This document shows, piece by piece, positions 22,701 to 31,150 of a stretch of DNA of 64,000 nucleotides. How positions within the stretch are numbered: position 1 is the first letter of the stretch; each line of letters opens with the position of its first letter. The DNA is taken from positions 186,001-250,000 of the forward strand of contig NZ_JAGUCO010000004.1 in assembly GCF_018271995.1 (NCBI RefSeq), read 5' to 3'. The notes beneath the pieces were generated by a model. The model worked only from the letters and a program-made list of their open reading frames with translations, was not told where the DNA came from and made no database searches. The DNA is from Carboxylicivirga linearis. Lineage in GTDB: Bacteria; Bacteroidota; Bacteroidia; Bacteroidales; Marinilabiliaceae. The translations under genes were made by a program, and so were the position numbers.

Positions 22701-22881
22701 AATGCCATTCTCAAAAGCACGTTTATATTTTGCTGCTCAAAACCTATATACCTTCACAAATTACACAGGTATGGATCCAGAAGTTGGATACGGTGTTGAA
22801 GACGGATGGGCTTCAGGTATTGATTTAGGTTTCTATCCAAGTGCTAGAACATATATGGTAGGTGTAAATCTTAATTTTTAA
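19756..22881 (+). CDS. SusC/RagA-family TonB-linked outer-membrane transporter
   Basis: The 1041-residue protein has a signal peptide (ending ASYAQ), a carboxypeptidase-D-like domain (about 22-100), the SusC signature region (L-D-E-V-V-V-I-G-Y-G-V-Q-K-K-K-L-T-T-G) and a plug domain with D-V-L-K-D-A-A-S-A-A-I-Y-G-A-R-A-A-N-G-V, followed by a long barrel that ends V-G-V-N-L-N-F. It imports oligosaccharides with the SusD-like protein encoded 12 bp downstream. The divergent enzymes suggest arabinose- and galactose-containing glycans. The length is normal for the family. Confidence 0.96.
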   Translation: MKKRVLFLIIGLCMGIASYAQVNVTGKVTDTQGSPIPGVTVSEKGTSNGIITDIDGNYSLSVNNSESIIAFSFIGMDTQEIVVGNQSTINVVLEEELTDLDEVVVIGYGVQKKKLTTGANLSVDGDDLQKLNTVSALEAMQSQAPGMNITQSSGMPGEGFKVNIRGLGTTGNASPLYVIDGVAGLDINTLNPADIESIDVLKDAASAAIYGARAANGVILVTTKKGKAGKVQVSYDGYYGVQNAQKIPPLLNASEYMTIMNEIRYNEGLDEYDWATLIPGIYEDVQNGWEGTNWLKEIENANAPTQNHAINITGGSEMSNYSLGFSYTSQEGIYGAPVEPNFERYTTRINSDHVIYNNDKWDVIKVGETMLFNFNQRNGIGIGNIYWNDIHNMLVANPLMPVYGSDGDYYNQDDAEADGLDQYSSSLSNPIGDMVYNRGQNLSKNYSLQTSAYLEIQPIQGLTLRSRFGYQMNSSSYRSYVPAYSLSQVNFKVNDEVSQSMSVGHRWTLDNTISYDARIGEHSFDIVAGQSVERWGLGESMGANNINSVFNDFEHAWLDNTQGITPGETSVSGSPWGEGGISSFFGRINYNYKETYMLSLVMRADASTNFAKGKRWGYFPSVSAGWVMTNESFMSGMDSWLNFFKWRASWGQNGNQSIAPFQYLATVAFDLSNAYSFGNTKTDQTTGGYADILPNPDVTWETSEQLDLGFDARFINSRLGVAFDYYIKTTRDWLVMAPILATYGTGAPDINGGDVENKGIEVALNWNDNIGDFTYGVNFNIAKNKNEVTRLDNAEGIIRGDANVLSQGTPHMYRAEVGKPMGYFYGYKTAGVFQNQEQINNAGPTLQSDPEPGDLIFVDTNGDGVIDENDKTEIGNPNPDFRIGFSFNLGYKGFDLSVATNGAFGHQIAKSYRSFADSYQQNFTTDIFERWHGEGTSNRLPKLSSGSNSNWQEISDIYIEDADFLKIQNVTVGYDFKKLLPSMPFSKARLYFAAQNLYTFTNYTGMDPEVGYGVEDGWASGIDLGFYPSARTYMVGVNLNF

Positions 22882-22893
22882 TGGATTAATACA

Positions 22894-24603
22894 ATGAAAA
22901 AAATAATATATTTATTCACACTCGCACTTATTTTTACTAGTTGCGAAGATTTTCTGGATACAAAGGATCTTACGAGGAAGAATACATCCAATTTCCCGGA
23001 AACAGTTGAAGATGCAGAACAGATGTTGGCAGCTATATACAACAACCTGAACTTATCGTCACAGGATCCGCAGTTCTCATACTTTTATGCTGCAAGCTTA
23101 GCCTCTGATGACCAATTTGGTGGTGGCGGTGAAAACGACCGTCTGATGCAAGCCCTGGATTTATTGATGAATTACAACAACAGTATGCTTGAACCTTACT
23201 GGACAGCAAGATACAAAGGAATATACAGAGCAAACACTGCCATAGAAACTATTGACAACTGTTCTGGATGGGATAATGAAGATCAACGTAATCAAATGAA
23301 AGGTGAAGCTTATTTTATGCGTGCCTTTTTCTATGACGAGCTAGCTTCTTTCTTTGGGCAAGTTCCATTAGTAATAACTACTGAAGCTCAAAACCTTCCT
23401 AAAGCAAGTGCTGATGAGTTATATGCACAAATAGCATCTGACTTAAAAATGGCAATTGAGTTAATGCCGAATAAACCATACACTAGTGTGGAAGCTGGTC
23501 ATGTAACAAAATGGACCGCAGAAGCATTAATGGCAAGAGTATTCTTATTCTATACAGGATTCTACAATAAATCAGAGCTACCATTGGTAGAAGGAGGCTC
23601 TGTAAGTAAAGCAGATGTTGTAGCATGGTTGGAAGATTGCATTGATAACAGTGGACATAACCTGGTTGGTGATTTCCGCGAATTATGGGCTTACACAAAC
23701 AAGTATACAGTTGATGATTACTCTTACACAGCAAATGAAGATCTTACATGGGCTGAAAATGATTTAGAAGTAAATCCCGAATCAATGTTTGCCATTAAAT
23801 ATTCAAACTTTGCAGACTGGGGTACCACCATTGGTTATTCAAACCAATATATGTTACATTTTGGTTTAAGAGGTGGTCAACCATATGAAAATACATTCCC
23901 ATTTGGTCAAGGATGGGGAGCTGGTCCTGTTAACCCAACACTTTGGAATGACTGGGTAGCCGCTGAACCTAATGATGTTCGACGTGTGGCTTCAATAATT
24001 GATTTACCTAATGAATTACCAAACTATGCTAAAGGTGGATGGACTGACATGGTGCAGGAAACAGACTACTGGCAAAAGAAATATACTCCTGTAACTGCAT
24101 ATAATGAAGACGGTTCTATTGCATCTTCTTATAGTGTATTAATGCACGGAACAACGGACAACATGCAACTTGACAACACTAAAGACATAGTGTTAATAAG
24201 GTTAGCAGATGTTTATCTTATGCATTCTGAATTGACTGAAACAAATACCTACATGAACATGGTTCGTAACAGAGCTGGTCTTGACCCAATTGATTACTCT
24301 TTAGAAAACATTCAGAAAGAAAGAAGATGGGAATTGGCATTTGAGGGAACACGCTGGAATGACATTCGTCGCTGGGGCATTGCACCGGACGTACTGCAAG
24401 CCCAAATCGGAATTGATTGCTACTTTAAGGGAACACCTGATGTAACTAAGTCAATTGGAGGCGGATACAAAGCCAGATATGAAGCTACTAATGGCGGTTT
24501 CTTCCCAATTCCGGAGAATCAGATTAGCCTTTCTGATGGTATATTAACTCAAAATGATGGATGGGGTACCGGTTCAGGCGCTGAATATTCTGGTTGGAAT
24601 TAA
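22894..24603 (+). CDS. SusD/RagB-family glycan-binding lipoprotein
   Basis: The 569-residue product has a lipoprotein signal (lipobox TSC near residue 16). It shows the SusD pattern: tetratricopeptide-like helices at the start (Y-F-M-R-A-F-F-Y-D-E-L), and the conserved C-terminal E-R-R-W-E-L-A-F-E-G-T-R-W-N-D-I-R-R-W-G region. It forms the lid over the SusC barrel and captures glycan at the cell surface. It is co-transcribed with susC (12 bp) and the next lipoprotein gene (28 bp). Confidence 0.95.
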   Translation: MKKIIYLFTLALIFTSCEDFLDTKDLTRKNTSNFPETVEDAEQMLAAIYNNLNLSSQDPQFSYFYAASLASDDQFGGGGENDRLMQALDLLMNYNNSMLEPYWTARYKGIYRANTAIETIDNCSGWDNEDQRNQMKGEAYFMRAFFYDELASFFGQVPLVITTEAQNLPKASADELYAQIASDLKMAIELMPNKPYTSVEAGHVTKWTAEALMARVFLFYTGFYNKSELPLVEGGSVSKADVVAWLEDCIDNSGHNLVGDFRELWAYTNKYTVDDYSYTANEDLTWAENDLEVNPESMFAIKYSNFADWGTTIGYSNQYMLHFGLRGGQPYENTFPFGQGWGAGPVNPTLWNDWVAAEPNDVRRVASIIDLPNELPNYAKGGWTDMVQETDYWQKKYTPVTAYNEDGSIASSYSVLMHGTTDNMQLDNTKDIVLIRLADVYLMHSELTETNTYMNMVRNRAGLDPIDYSLENIQKERRWELAFEGTRWNDIRRWGIAPDVLQAQIGIDCYFKGTPDVTKSIGGGYKARYEATNGGFFPIPENQISLSDGILTQNDGWGTGSGAEYSGWN

Positions 24604-24631
24604 TTGAAATACTGATTAATTAAAAACGAAA

Positions 24632-25471
24632 ATGATGAAAAAATCAATAATATACTCTCTGCTTTTAGCAGCATTAGCCTTTGTTGCTTGTGATCCTATT
24701 GAAGACAGGGATGCTATCGGAGGAGCAATTACAGCTGCAGACCTCGACATTTCTGCTAGTCCCTTAGTTATTAATGGTGTTAATACCAACAAGGTTATTT
24801 TAAAAAACTACAGCCCGGTGTTACCTAGTTGGAACTATGGGGTTGGTGTTACCACTAAAAATGTTGACACTGTATTAATGGTAGTTGAAGGAACATCAAC
24901 AATTAGCTTTACAGGTTTAAATCCTAATGGTGTAAAAATCACTAAAGAAATTGATGTTGATGTTGAAGACCTTTATTTTCCTGTACCTCCTCAGTGGGGT
25001 TACCTATGCGGAAGTGGAGAAAAAGAATGGGTTTGGGATGAAAACCATGTTGATGGAGTATTTGGTAACGGTGGTTACCTAGGTAATACTTCTCCAGGCT
25101 GGTGGAAAGTTTATATCGCTGATATTGAAGGACAGGCCGAAGGAGAAGGTGACGGTGCTTCAATGGTTTTTTCAACCAACGGAGCCACTTTAACCAAAAA
25201 ATATAACACCGGAGGAACAGCTCAAGGTACCTTTAGCTTTGATATGAGTCAAACTACCGACGATGGTAATGGAGGAATTTGGGCAGAAGGTATGCTTTAT
25301 ACTAAAGGTGTTACTGTGTTATGCGGTAAATCAATAAATGAAGGTGGTATTGATGTATACAATTATGATATTTTGTCCTTAGATGACAATAATATGGCAC
25401 TCTCTTATCATGCAGAAGGTACAGGTGCATGGGGAGAAGCATGGTTCTGGATGTTCAGAGCCGCAGATTAA
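24632..25471 (+). CDS. Surface lipoprotein of the SusCD operon (SusE-position)
   Basis: The 279-residue product has a lipoprotein signal (A-F-V-A-C-D). The mature part is glycine- and aromatic-rich beta sequence, with a W-V-W-D-E-N-H-V-D-G-V-F-G-N-G-G-Y-L-G segment that looks like a carbohydrate-binding jelly-roll. It occupies the position of SusE/SusF-type glycan-binding lipoproteins directly after susD. I recognise no precise family, and the binding role is inferred from position and composition. The operon ends at a terminator 23 bp downstream. Confidence 0.75.
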   Translation: MMKKSIIYSLLLAALAFVACDPIEDRDAIGGAITAADLDISASPLVINGVNTNKVILKNYSPVLPSWNYGVGVTTKNVDTVLMVVEGTSTISFTGLNPNGVKITKEIDVDVEDLYFPVPPQWGYLCGSGEKEWVWDENHVDGVFGNGGYLGNTSPGWWKVYIADIEGQAEGEGDGASMVFSTNGATLTKKYNTGGTAQGTFSFDMSQTTDDGNGGIWAEGMLYTKGVTVLCGKSINEGGIDVYNYDILSLDDNNMALSYHAEGTGAWGEAWFWMFRAAD

Positions 25472-25493
25472 TTAAAACTCGGTTTTAGATTAC

Positions 25494-25523
25494 GAGAGGA
25501 CATTCATTTGTCCTCTCTTTTCT
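25494..25523 (+). terminator. Rho-independent terminator after the SusCD operon
   Basis: GAGAGGACA (25494-25502) pairs perfectly with TGTCCTCTC (25509-25517) around a 6-nt loop, followed by TTTTCTATATTTT. It separates the SusCD operon from the gene at 25552. As only ~30 bp remain before that ATG, some read-through may feed the next operon. Confidence 0.88.
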
Positions 25524-25551
25524 ATATTTTGCTACTTCAAAATTTAACGAT

Positions 25552-26118
25552 ATGAATTGGAGATGGATTTTAATACTTTTAGTAGCACCCCTAACCTTTT
25601 GCTCAACCAACAAAACAAACTATGTTATTAAAGGATCACTTCATAGTGAAGCCTACAATGGTGAATTTATCTATTTAGTTCCTTTCAATAATCCTACTGT
25701 CGAAAGAGTTGATTCTGTCATGGTATATGATGGAACTTTTACGTTTAAAGGGAAGGTTGATCAACCTGAAGTTTATATTGTTCGGACACGGCCTAAATTA
25801 CGTTTACAATTACAGGAGTTATTAATAGTGAAAGAACCTGGAGATATCACAATTAAATTTGGCCCTGATAGCTCAGCTTCAGGAACAAATTCTAACGATT
25901 CTCTTCAAAAATGGAAAGAATTTAAAACGGGAATTGACAACTCACACAAACAGTTTTTAAAACAATACAAATCTGATTTTATTAGCAAAGAAACACTAAC
26001 CAATAAGTTAGACTCATTGCATAAAACGGCTTTAGATTACAATCATTCATTCATTAAGGAAAACAGTAACAATGTTGCAGGCCAATTTGTGCAATCACTT
26101 GCCGGTATGAAATCTTAA
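25552..26118 (+). CDS. Stand-alone DUF4369-type lipoprotein
   Basis: The 188-residue protein has a lipoprotein signal (L-T-F-C-S). The mature part starts Y-V-I-K-G-S-L and continues with E-F-I-Y-L-V-P-F, V-D-S-V-M-V-Y-D-G-T-F-T-F-K-G-K-V and a strand pattern that fits DUF4369. That domain normally sits in front of a thioredoxin/AhpC-TSA domain in Bacteroidota proteins of ~370 residues. Here the thioredoxin part is absent and is replaced by a charged helical tail of ~75 residues. It lies 55 bp before the first gene of the duplicated redox module, and could be its partner or a truncated paralogue of a thiol-disulfide protein. Confidence 0.75.
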   Translation: MNWRWILILLVAPLTFCSTNKTNYVIKGSLHSEAYNGEFIYLVPFNNPTVERVDSVMVYDGTFTFKGKVDQPEVYIVRTRPKLRLQLQELLIVKEPGDITIKFGPDSSASGTNSNDSLQKWKEFKTGIDNSHKQFLKQYKSDFISKETLTNKLDSLHKTALDYNHSFIKENSNNVAGQFVQSLAGMKS

Positions 26119-26173
26119 TTTTTATACATTGACAAAAATTTTCTTTTAATCAACATCCACTAAAAGGGGAATA

Positions 26174-27919
26174 GTGAAAATAACAACATTATCAATTAGT
26201 AATAACAAGGCAATCAGCGCAAGTCTGTTTCTGGTTCCGGGATTACTAATTTTTCTTTTTTACCTGTTTGCTTTTCCTTACCATTTGTTTTTAAAAGAAC
26301 AAATCAGACTTTTTGTATTTTCTCCAGATTACCTTTTATCATATCTGAATAAACCAGCTAGTTTAGCAGTATTTATTGGGGATTTCCTGACACAGTTTTT
26401 TTATCTGAAAGGCGCTGGCTCTTTGCTAATAACTACCTTCTTTTATATTCATTGGTGGTTGTTTTATAAAGTACTAAAAGAATTCTTCTCTAAAAACTAC
26501 CTGCTGTTAGTCATTGCATTCGTTCCAGCACTTATTGAAGTGCTAATGCACTACCACATCGATTATTCTTTAGCAAATTCAGCATCTATAACCATTGGAT
26601 GCCTTTTATATGTTGCAACAACATCCATCAAAAAAGAAACTATTAAGCACTTCATCGTTCCATTTATTATAATAATCGGATATTGGGCAATTGGAGGAAT
26701 GGTTGTTTTTTACATTTTTCTAACCCTGATCCGATCAATCAGAATTCAACCATTCAAGCTTATATATTCGTTAATTCACATTGTATTATTTATTGCAATC
26801 CCCTTATTGACAAGACCATATTATCTTATACCGATCAAAGAAGCATATTTGTATCCTTTCAATAATTTTACATACGCTCTTCCATTAATTACACTTTCAT
26901 TTGTAATTGTTACATCAGTATTAACTAAAAAATTCACCCCAGGGTCAAGGTTTTCATTGGTGGTTTCGATATTGGTAATGTTTACATTTATTTTAGTCGA
27001 TCCGCCTAATTTTAATCGCGAAAAGGTTCTATCTCTTTCATGTGAAGGTTATTTTGGAAGATGGGATAAAGTACTCAACTTATCTTCTTCTTATAAGTTA
27101 AACAATAAATTAGCCAGCTATTACACCAATATCGCCTTATCAAAATATGAGTCTCTTCCAGAAAAACTATTGGAATTTTATCAACCATTTACAGAGAGTT
27201 TATTTTTGCCATTAGGAAGAAATTCAGGTTGGTTAAATATCTTATCAAGCAACGATGCATATTATCAGATCGGTGATATGAATCTAACTCAACACTCTGC
27301 ACATTTGGGTTTAATCTTTTCACCCTACAATAGAAGTTCACGTATGGTAAAACGTTTGGCCGAAACAAATATGGTAATAGGAGAAGAGGAGGCCGCAATG
27401 AAATATTTGCATATGCTTGAAAAAACACTGTTTCATCATAAATGGGCACAGAAACGTATCGACATGATCCAAAATCCAGAATTATTAAGTAATGACATTC
27501 TGGAAAAACAATCCTTCTTACCCCAATCCGACACTCTTCGTAAGGGTGAAGATAATGTGACAGGCTTAAGACTTTTAGTAGAATCTAATCCCAAAAATCG
27601 ATCCGCATTAGATTATCTTTTATGTCATCATCTACTGAGTAAAAATTTAAATTCATTCAAAACAGATTTTGAAAAATATTTTAGGTTTAATCGACAATTA
27701 CCAAGGCTGTATGGAGAGGCTCTATTGATTATTCTGTATCAACAGAAAGCCACAAAAGAAGAAATAAGCAAATTCTTTATACAGTCATCGTTAATGAACG
27801 AATTTATTAAATACACAGATGAATACAGCCTGGCCAATGGCCAAAGAACAGGCCTTTCTAATCGTTTTAAAAATTCTTATTGGTTTTATTATCATTTTGC
27901 CCAACAACGTCAGAAATGA
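26174..27919 (+). CDS. DUF6057-like polytopic membrane protein, copy 1
   Basis: Translation probably starts at GTG 26174: AAAAGGGG lies 4 bp before it, and no ATG occurs before the membrane region. The 581-residue protein has about eight membrane helices (residues ~15-280), beginning with P-Y-H-L-F-L-K-E-Q-I-R-L-F and F-L-T-Q-F-F-Y. A ~300-residue helical-repeat domain follows (K-R-L-A-E-T-N-M, E-E-A-A-M-K-Y-L, K-T-L-F-H-H-K-W-A). The whole matches what I recall of DUF6057 in Bacteroidota. Its stop overlaps the start of the CXXCH lipoprotein gene (ATGA), so the two are translationally coupled. A second, closely similar pair follows. Confidence 0.78.
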   Translation: MKITTLSISNNKAISASLFLVPGLLIFLFYLFAFPYHLFLKEQIRLFVFSPDYLLSYLNKPASLAVFIGDFLTQFFYLKGAGSLLITTFFYIHWWLFYKVLKEFFSKNYLLLVIAFVPALIEVLMHYHIDYSLANSASITIGCLLYVATTSIKKETIKHFIVPFIIIIGYWAIGGMVVFYIFLTLIRSIRIQPFKLIYSLIHIVLFIAIPLLTRPYYLIPIKEAYLYPFNNFTYALPLITLSFVIVTSVLTKKFTPGSRFSLVVSILVMFTFILVDPPNFNREKVLSLSCEGYFGRWDKVLNLSSSYKLNNKLASYYTNIALSKYESLPEKLLEFYQPFTESLFLPLGRNSGWLNILSSNDAYYQIGDMNLTQHSAHLGLIFSPYNRSSRMVKRLAETNMVIGEEEAAMKYLHMLEKTLFHHKWAQKRIDMIQNPELLSNDILEKQSFLPQSDTLRKGEDNVTGLRLLVESNPKNRSALDYLLCHHLLSKNLNSFKTDFEKYFRFNRQLPRLYGEALLIILYQQKATKEEISKFFIQSSLMNEFIKYTDEYSLANGQRTGLSNRFKNSYWFYYHFAQQRQK

Positions 27920-29370
27920 AATTTAAGTACCTAATCATATTATCCTTAAATCTGCTGGTTGCCTGCCAGCAAGCCATTGATATTGATAAAAAGCTGAATC
28001 TTCTTCCAACCATTAACCCTGATTATATAAATGTAACAATACCCCGAAATATTGCTCCTTTGAACTTTATGATTAAAGATGATATAAATGGCGTACAAGT
28101 TATTCTGCAAGGAGAGCAAAACCAGTTAATTGCTAACGGTAAAAATGACATTCGTTTTAATCTTAACAAATGGAAGAAACTGATCGATAAAGAAAAGACT
28201 CTTAAAGTAACAGTAAGCGTTAAAAAGAATAACGAATGGATTCAATATCGATCTTTTCATTGGAAGATTGTAGAAGATGAAATTGATCCATACCTGAGTT
28301 ACCGTTTAATAGAACCTGGTTATGAAGTTTGGAACAAAATTCAGTTAGCCGAACGATGCATTGAGAATTTTGAAGAGAATATTTTTGCCGATAACAACCT
28401 AACTGAAGGATCGTGTATGAACTGCCATATCTATAATCAACAAAACCCGTCCCAATCAATGTTTCATATACGAGGTAAACACGGTGGAACCATATTAAAT
28501 AACAAGGGCAAATTGCGTAAGTTGAAAACAAAAACAGATAAAATGATATCGAAAGCAGTTTATGGTGGTTTTCATCCGGGAGGACGGTATGCGGTATTTT
28601 CGACCAATTATATTATACCGGAATTTCATGCAGAAGGTAGCAAAAAACTAGAGGTTTATGATACAGCTTCTGATTTGGCCATTTTAGATTTCGAGACGAA
28701 CCAATCAATAACCACTCCACTCCTTACCGATTCAACTAATTTTGATACATTCCCGGTCTTTTCTGCTGATGGAAAACATATTTACTACTGCGCAGCAAAA
28801 TCTGTATCAGTCCCCGATAGCATACAAAAGTTAAAATACAGCATTTGCAGCATTTCGTTTAACGATGTTAACGGAGAAGTTGGTAGCGTAGCAGATACAA
28901 TTTGGAATGCCCGATTGACAGAACACTCTGCCTGTCATTTAAAAACATCACCTGACGGCAAATATTTGTTGTTTACGGAGGCTGATTATGGCACTTTTCC
29001 TATCTGGCATCGCGAAGCTGACTTACGATTAATTGACCTGAAAACAGGTAAAGTTGATTCGCTTAAAAATGTAAATGCAGATTATTCCGATAGCTACCAT
29101 AGTTGGTCGTCAAACAGTAGGTGGTTTGTTTTTGCAAGTAAAAGAGACAACGGCATCTACGGGAAACCTTATTTTTGTTATATCGATAAAAACGGCAAAG
29201 CTCATAAGCCCTTTGTGTTACCGCAAAAGAATCCGGCATTTTATGATTTTTCATTTAAATCATTCAATATTCCAGAGTTATCTATAGGTCCACTACCTTT
29301 TGATGCAATGGATATTGAAAAAGTTTATTGGAAACAGGAAGCTGAATCATTTAGCGACAAAGGCATTTAA
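27916..29370 (+). CDS. Beta-propeller lipoprotein with single CXXCH haem motif, copy 1
   Basis: I take ATG 27916, which overlaps the previous stop and starts a lipoprotein signal (lipobox LVAC). The 484-residue protein has an N-terminal beta domain (~20-140), then C-M-N-C-H at residues 167-171, a c-type haem-binding motif, followed by M-F-H-I-R-G-K-H-G-G-T. The C-terminal ~280 residues are a TolB/PD40 propeller (F-P-V-F-S-A-D-G-K-H-I-Y, T-S-P-D-G-K-Y-L-L-F, S-Y-H-S-W-S-S-N-S-R-W-F-V-F-A-S). It should sit in the periplasm or at the surface and may carry one haem. Electron transfer is an inference; the axial ligand could be the downstream methionine. Confidence 0.8.
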   Translation: MKFKYLIILSLNLLVACQQAIDIDKKLNLLPTINPDYINVTIPRNIAPLNFMIKDDINGVQVILQGEQNQLIANGKNDIRFNLNKWKKLIDKEKTLKVTVSVKKNNEWIQYRSFHWKIVEDEIDPYLSYRLIEPGYEVWNKIQLAERCIENFEENIFADNNLTEGSCMNCHIYNQQNPSQSMFHIRGKHGGTILNNKGKLRKLKTKTDKMISKAVYGGFHPGGRYAVFSTNYIIPEFHAEGSKKLEVYDTASDLAILDFETNQSITTPLLTDSTNFDTFPVFSADGKHIYYCAAKSVSVPDSIQKLKYSICSISFNDVNGEVGSVADTIWNARLTEHSACHLKTSPDGKYLLFTEADYGTFPIWHREADLRLIDLKTGKVDSLKNVNADYSDSYHSWSSNSRWFVFASKRDNGIYGKPYFCYIDKNGKAHKPFVLPQKNPAFYDFSFKSFNIPELSIGPLPFDAMDIEKVYWKQEAESFSDKGI

Positions 29371-29385
29371 AACTAAAACACAAAA

Positions 29386-31140
29386 ATGAAAAATATCTCT
29401 ACCAACATAATAGCATCCATCATATTCGGAATAATAGTATATCTGTTCTTCACTTTAATGTATCCATATCATTTACATTATCAGGAACAATATCAGTTAT
29501 TCTTAATCACAGGAGATTATTTTCTTTCGTACCTGCAAATGCCGGGTGGCTTCAGTGATTATATGGGAGGTTTTATTACACAATTTTATTTCTATCCTTC
29601 TGTTGGTTCTATTTTTATTGCGATACTTTTAGTTTCGCTGCAACAACTTACCTGGAAAATCTCACAACGATTTAATAAAACTCCTTTATACTACCCACTA
29701 ACCTTTATTCCTTCTCTATTTTATTGGGCATTGTTATGTAACGAAAATTATCTTCCAGGAGGATTGGTTGCTCTGGTTATAGTGATGATGTTTATATACT
29801 TCACAACACAAATTAAAGATGGCATTTTAAAATCTGTCCTCAGCCTTTTATTTGTTCCTGTTTTGTACTGGTTAGCCGGAGGGGCTGTTGTTTTTTATGT
29901 TTTATTTTCTGCTTTGATGATTCTCTTTCTTTCAACACGAAGAACAACTCAAAATATCTTTATTGTTGTAATGCAAGTTGCTTTAGTAATATCTTTACCT
30001 TATCTCGCAAAAGTAATTTTGATACAATATCCGATAATTAAAATGTGGATTGGTGTTAACTATTACAGTTTTCCCAACACTTTTCCTTTTTATGTTGGAG
30101 GCATTATATTGCTAAGCATCTCTCTTCCGATTATCATGAACACTTTACCGGAAATCAAATCAAAACCACAATTAATATTGGCTATTCAATACCTCATTAT
30201 TATTTCAGCTGGTATATTTATTATAAACAAATCTTCCGATTTTGATAAAGAAGAAGTGATGGCTTACGATTTTTATTCCCGAATGCGCCAGTGGGATAAG
30301 GTTATTGCAATGGCAGATCAAAAAGCCCCTTCAAGTCCTTTATCTGTTTCATGCTTAAACTTAGCGTTAGCTAAAAAAGGTTTGCTTGCCGAACAAATGT
30401 TTAACTATTATCAGAACGGAACCGGCGGACTATTGCCTAACTTCAAAAAAGATTTCACAATACCAATGGTTACTGGTGAAATATATTATCAGCTGGGATT
30501 TATCAACACAGCCCAACGCTATACTTTTGAAGCCATGGAAGCTCTTCCTCTATATCAGAAAAGTGCTAGAAGCATCAAACGTCTGGCTGAAACAAACCTG
30601 ATTAATGGCAATCAGGCTTTAGCATCAAAATACTTGAAGTTGCTTCAAAAAACCCAATTCTACAAAAAATGGGCGACTGCTATGTATAAGGCTATGGAAG
30701 AACCTCAGATTTTAATGCGCCATTCTGAATATGGACAGCTAATGACACATAAAATACAAAACGATTTTTTCTTTAGCGAAGGTGAAAAAGACATGATGTT
30801 AGGGCAGCTTTTTACAGCTAACAAAAAAAACAGACTAGTTTATGAATATCTGATGGCATACTGTCTGCTAAACAAAGACCTGAATCATTTTATGCAATAT
30901 TTGTCATTAGGGCAATCAATTGGTTATAAACAAATGCCTCAAAGTTTTCAGGAGGCATTTATCTATGGCTGGAAGATGACTCCCCAAAAAGATCAAAAAC
31001 CCATTCCTTCTTTTATCTCGAATAAAAAAATACAGAGTGCCAACACTTTTCTTTCGATGATGAATTTACCCAATGCAAAAGAAGCATTGAAGAAAGATTA
31101 TGGAAACACCTATTGGTATTATCTGCAATTCAGAAATTAA
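29386..31140 (+). CDS. DUF6057-like polytopic membrane protein, copy 2
   Basis: The 584-residue protein is a paralogue of the one at 26174, with the same plan: P-Y-H-L-H-Y-Q-E-Q-Y-Q-L-F and F-I-T-Q-F-Y-F at the start, about eight membrane helices, and a helical-repeat tail containing K-R-L-A-E-T-N-L, S-K-Y-L-K-L-L-Q-K-T-Q-F and a Y-W-Y-Y-L-Q-F end. Copy 1 ends Y-W-F-Y-Y-H-F. This copy keeps the M-P-G-G-F-x-D-Y-x-G-G motif that is altered in copy 1 (K-P-A-S-L), so it looks closer to the family standard. It starts 15 bp after the first CXXCH gene and is followed by the second one after 10 bp. Confidence 0.8.
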   Translation: MKNISTNIIASIIFGIIVYLFFTLMYPYHLHYQEQYQLFLITGDYFLSYLQMPGGFSDYMGGFITQFYFYPSVGSIFIAILLVSLQQLTWKISQRFNKTPLYYPLTFIPSLFYWALLCNENYLPGGLVALVIVMMFIYFTTQIKDGILKSVLSLLFVPVLYWLAGGAVVFYVLFSALMILFLSTRRTTQNIFIVVMQVALVISLPYLAKVILIQYPIIKMWIGVNYYSFPNTFPFYVGGIILLSISLPIIMNTLPEIKSKPQLILAIQYLIIISAGIFIINKSSDFDKEEVMAYDFYSRMRQWDKVIAMADQKAPSSPLSVSCLNLALAKKGLLAEQMFNYYQNGTGGLLPNFKKDFTIPMVTGEIYYQLGFINTAQRYTFEAMEALPLYQKSARSIKRLAETNLINGNQALASKYLKLLQKTQFYKKWATAMYKAMEEPQILMRHSEYGQLMTHKIQNDFFFSEGEKDMMLGQLFTANKKNRLVYEYLMAYCLLNKDLNHFMQYLSLGQSIGYKQMPQSFQEAFIYGWKMTPQKDQKPIPSFISNKKIQSANTFLSMMNLPNAKEALKKDYGNTYWYYLQFRN

Positions 31141-31150
31141 AACTTTAGAA

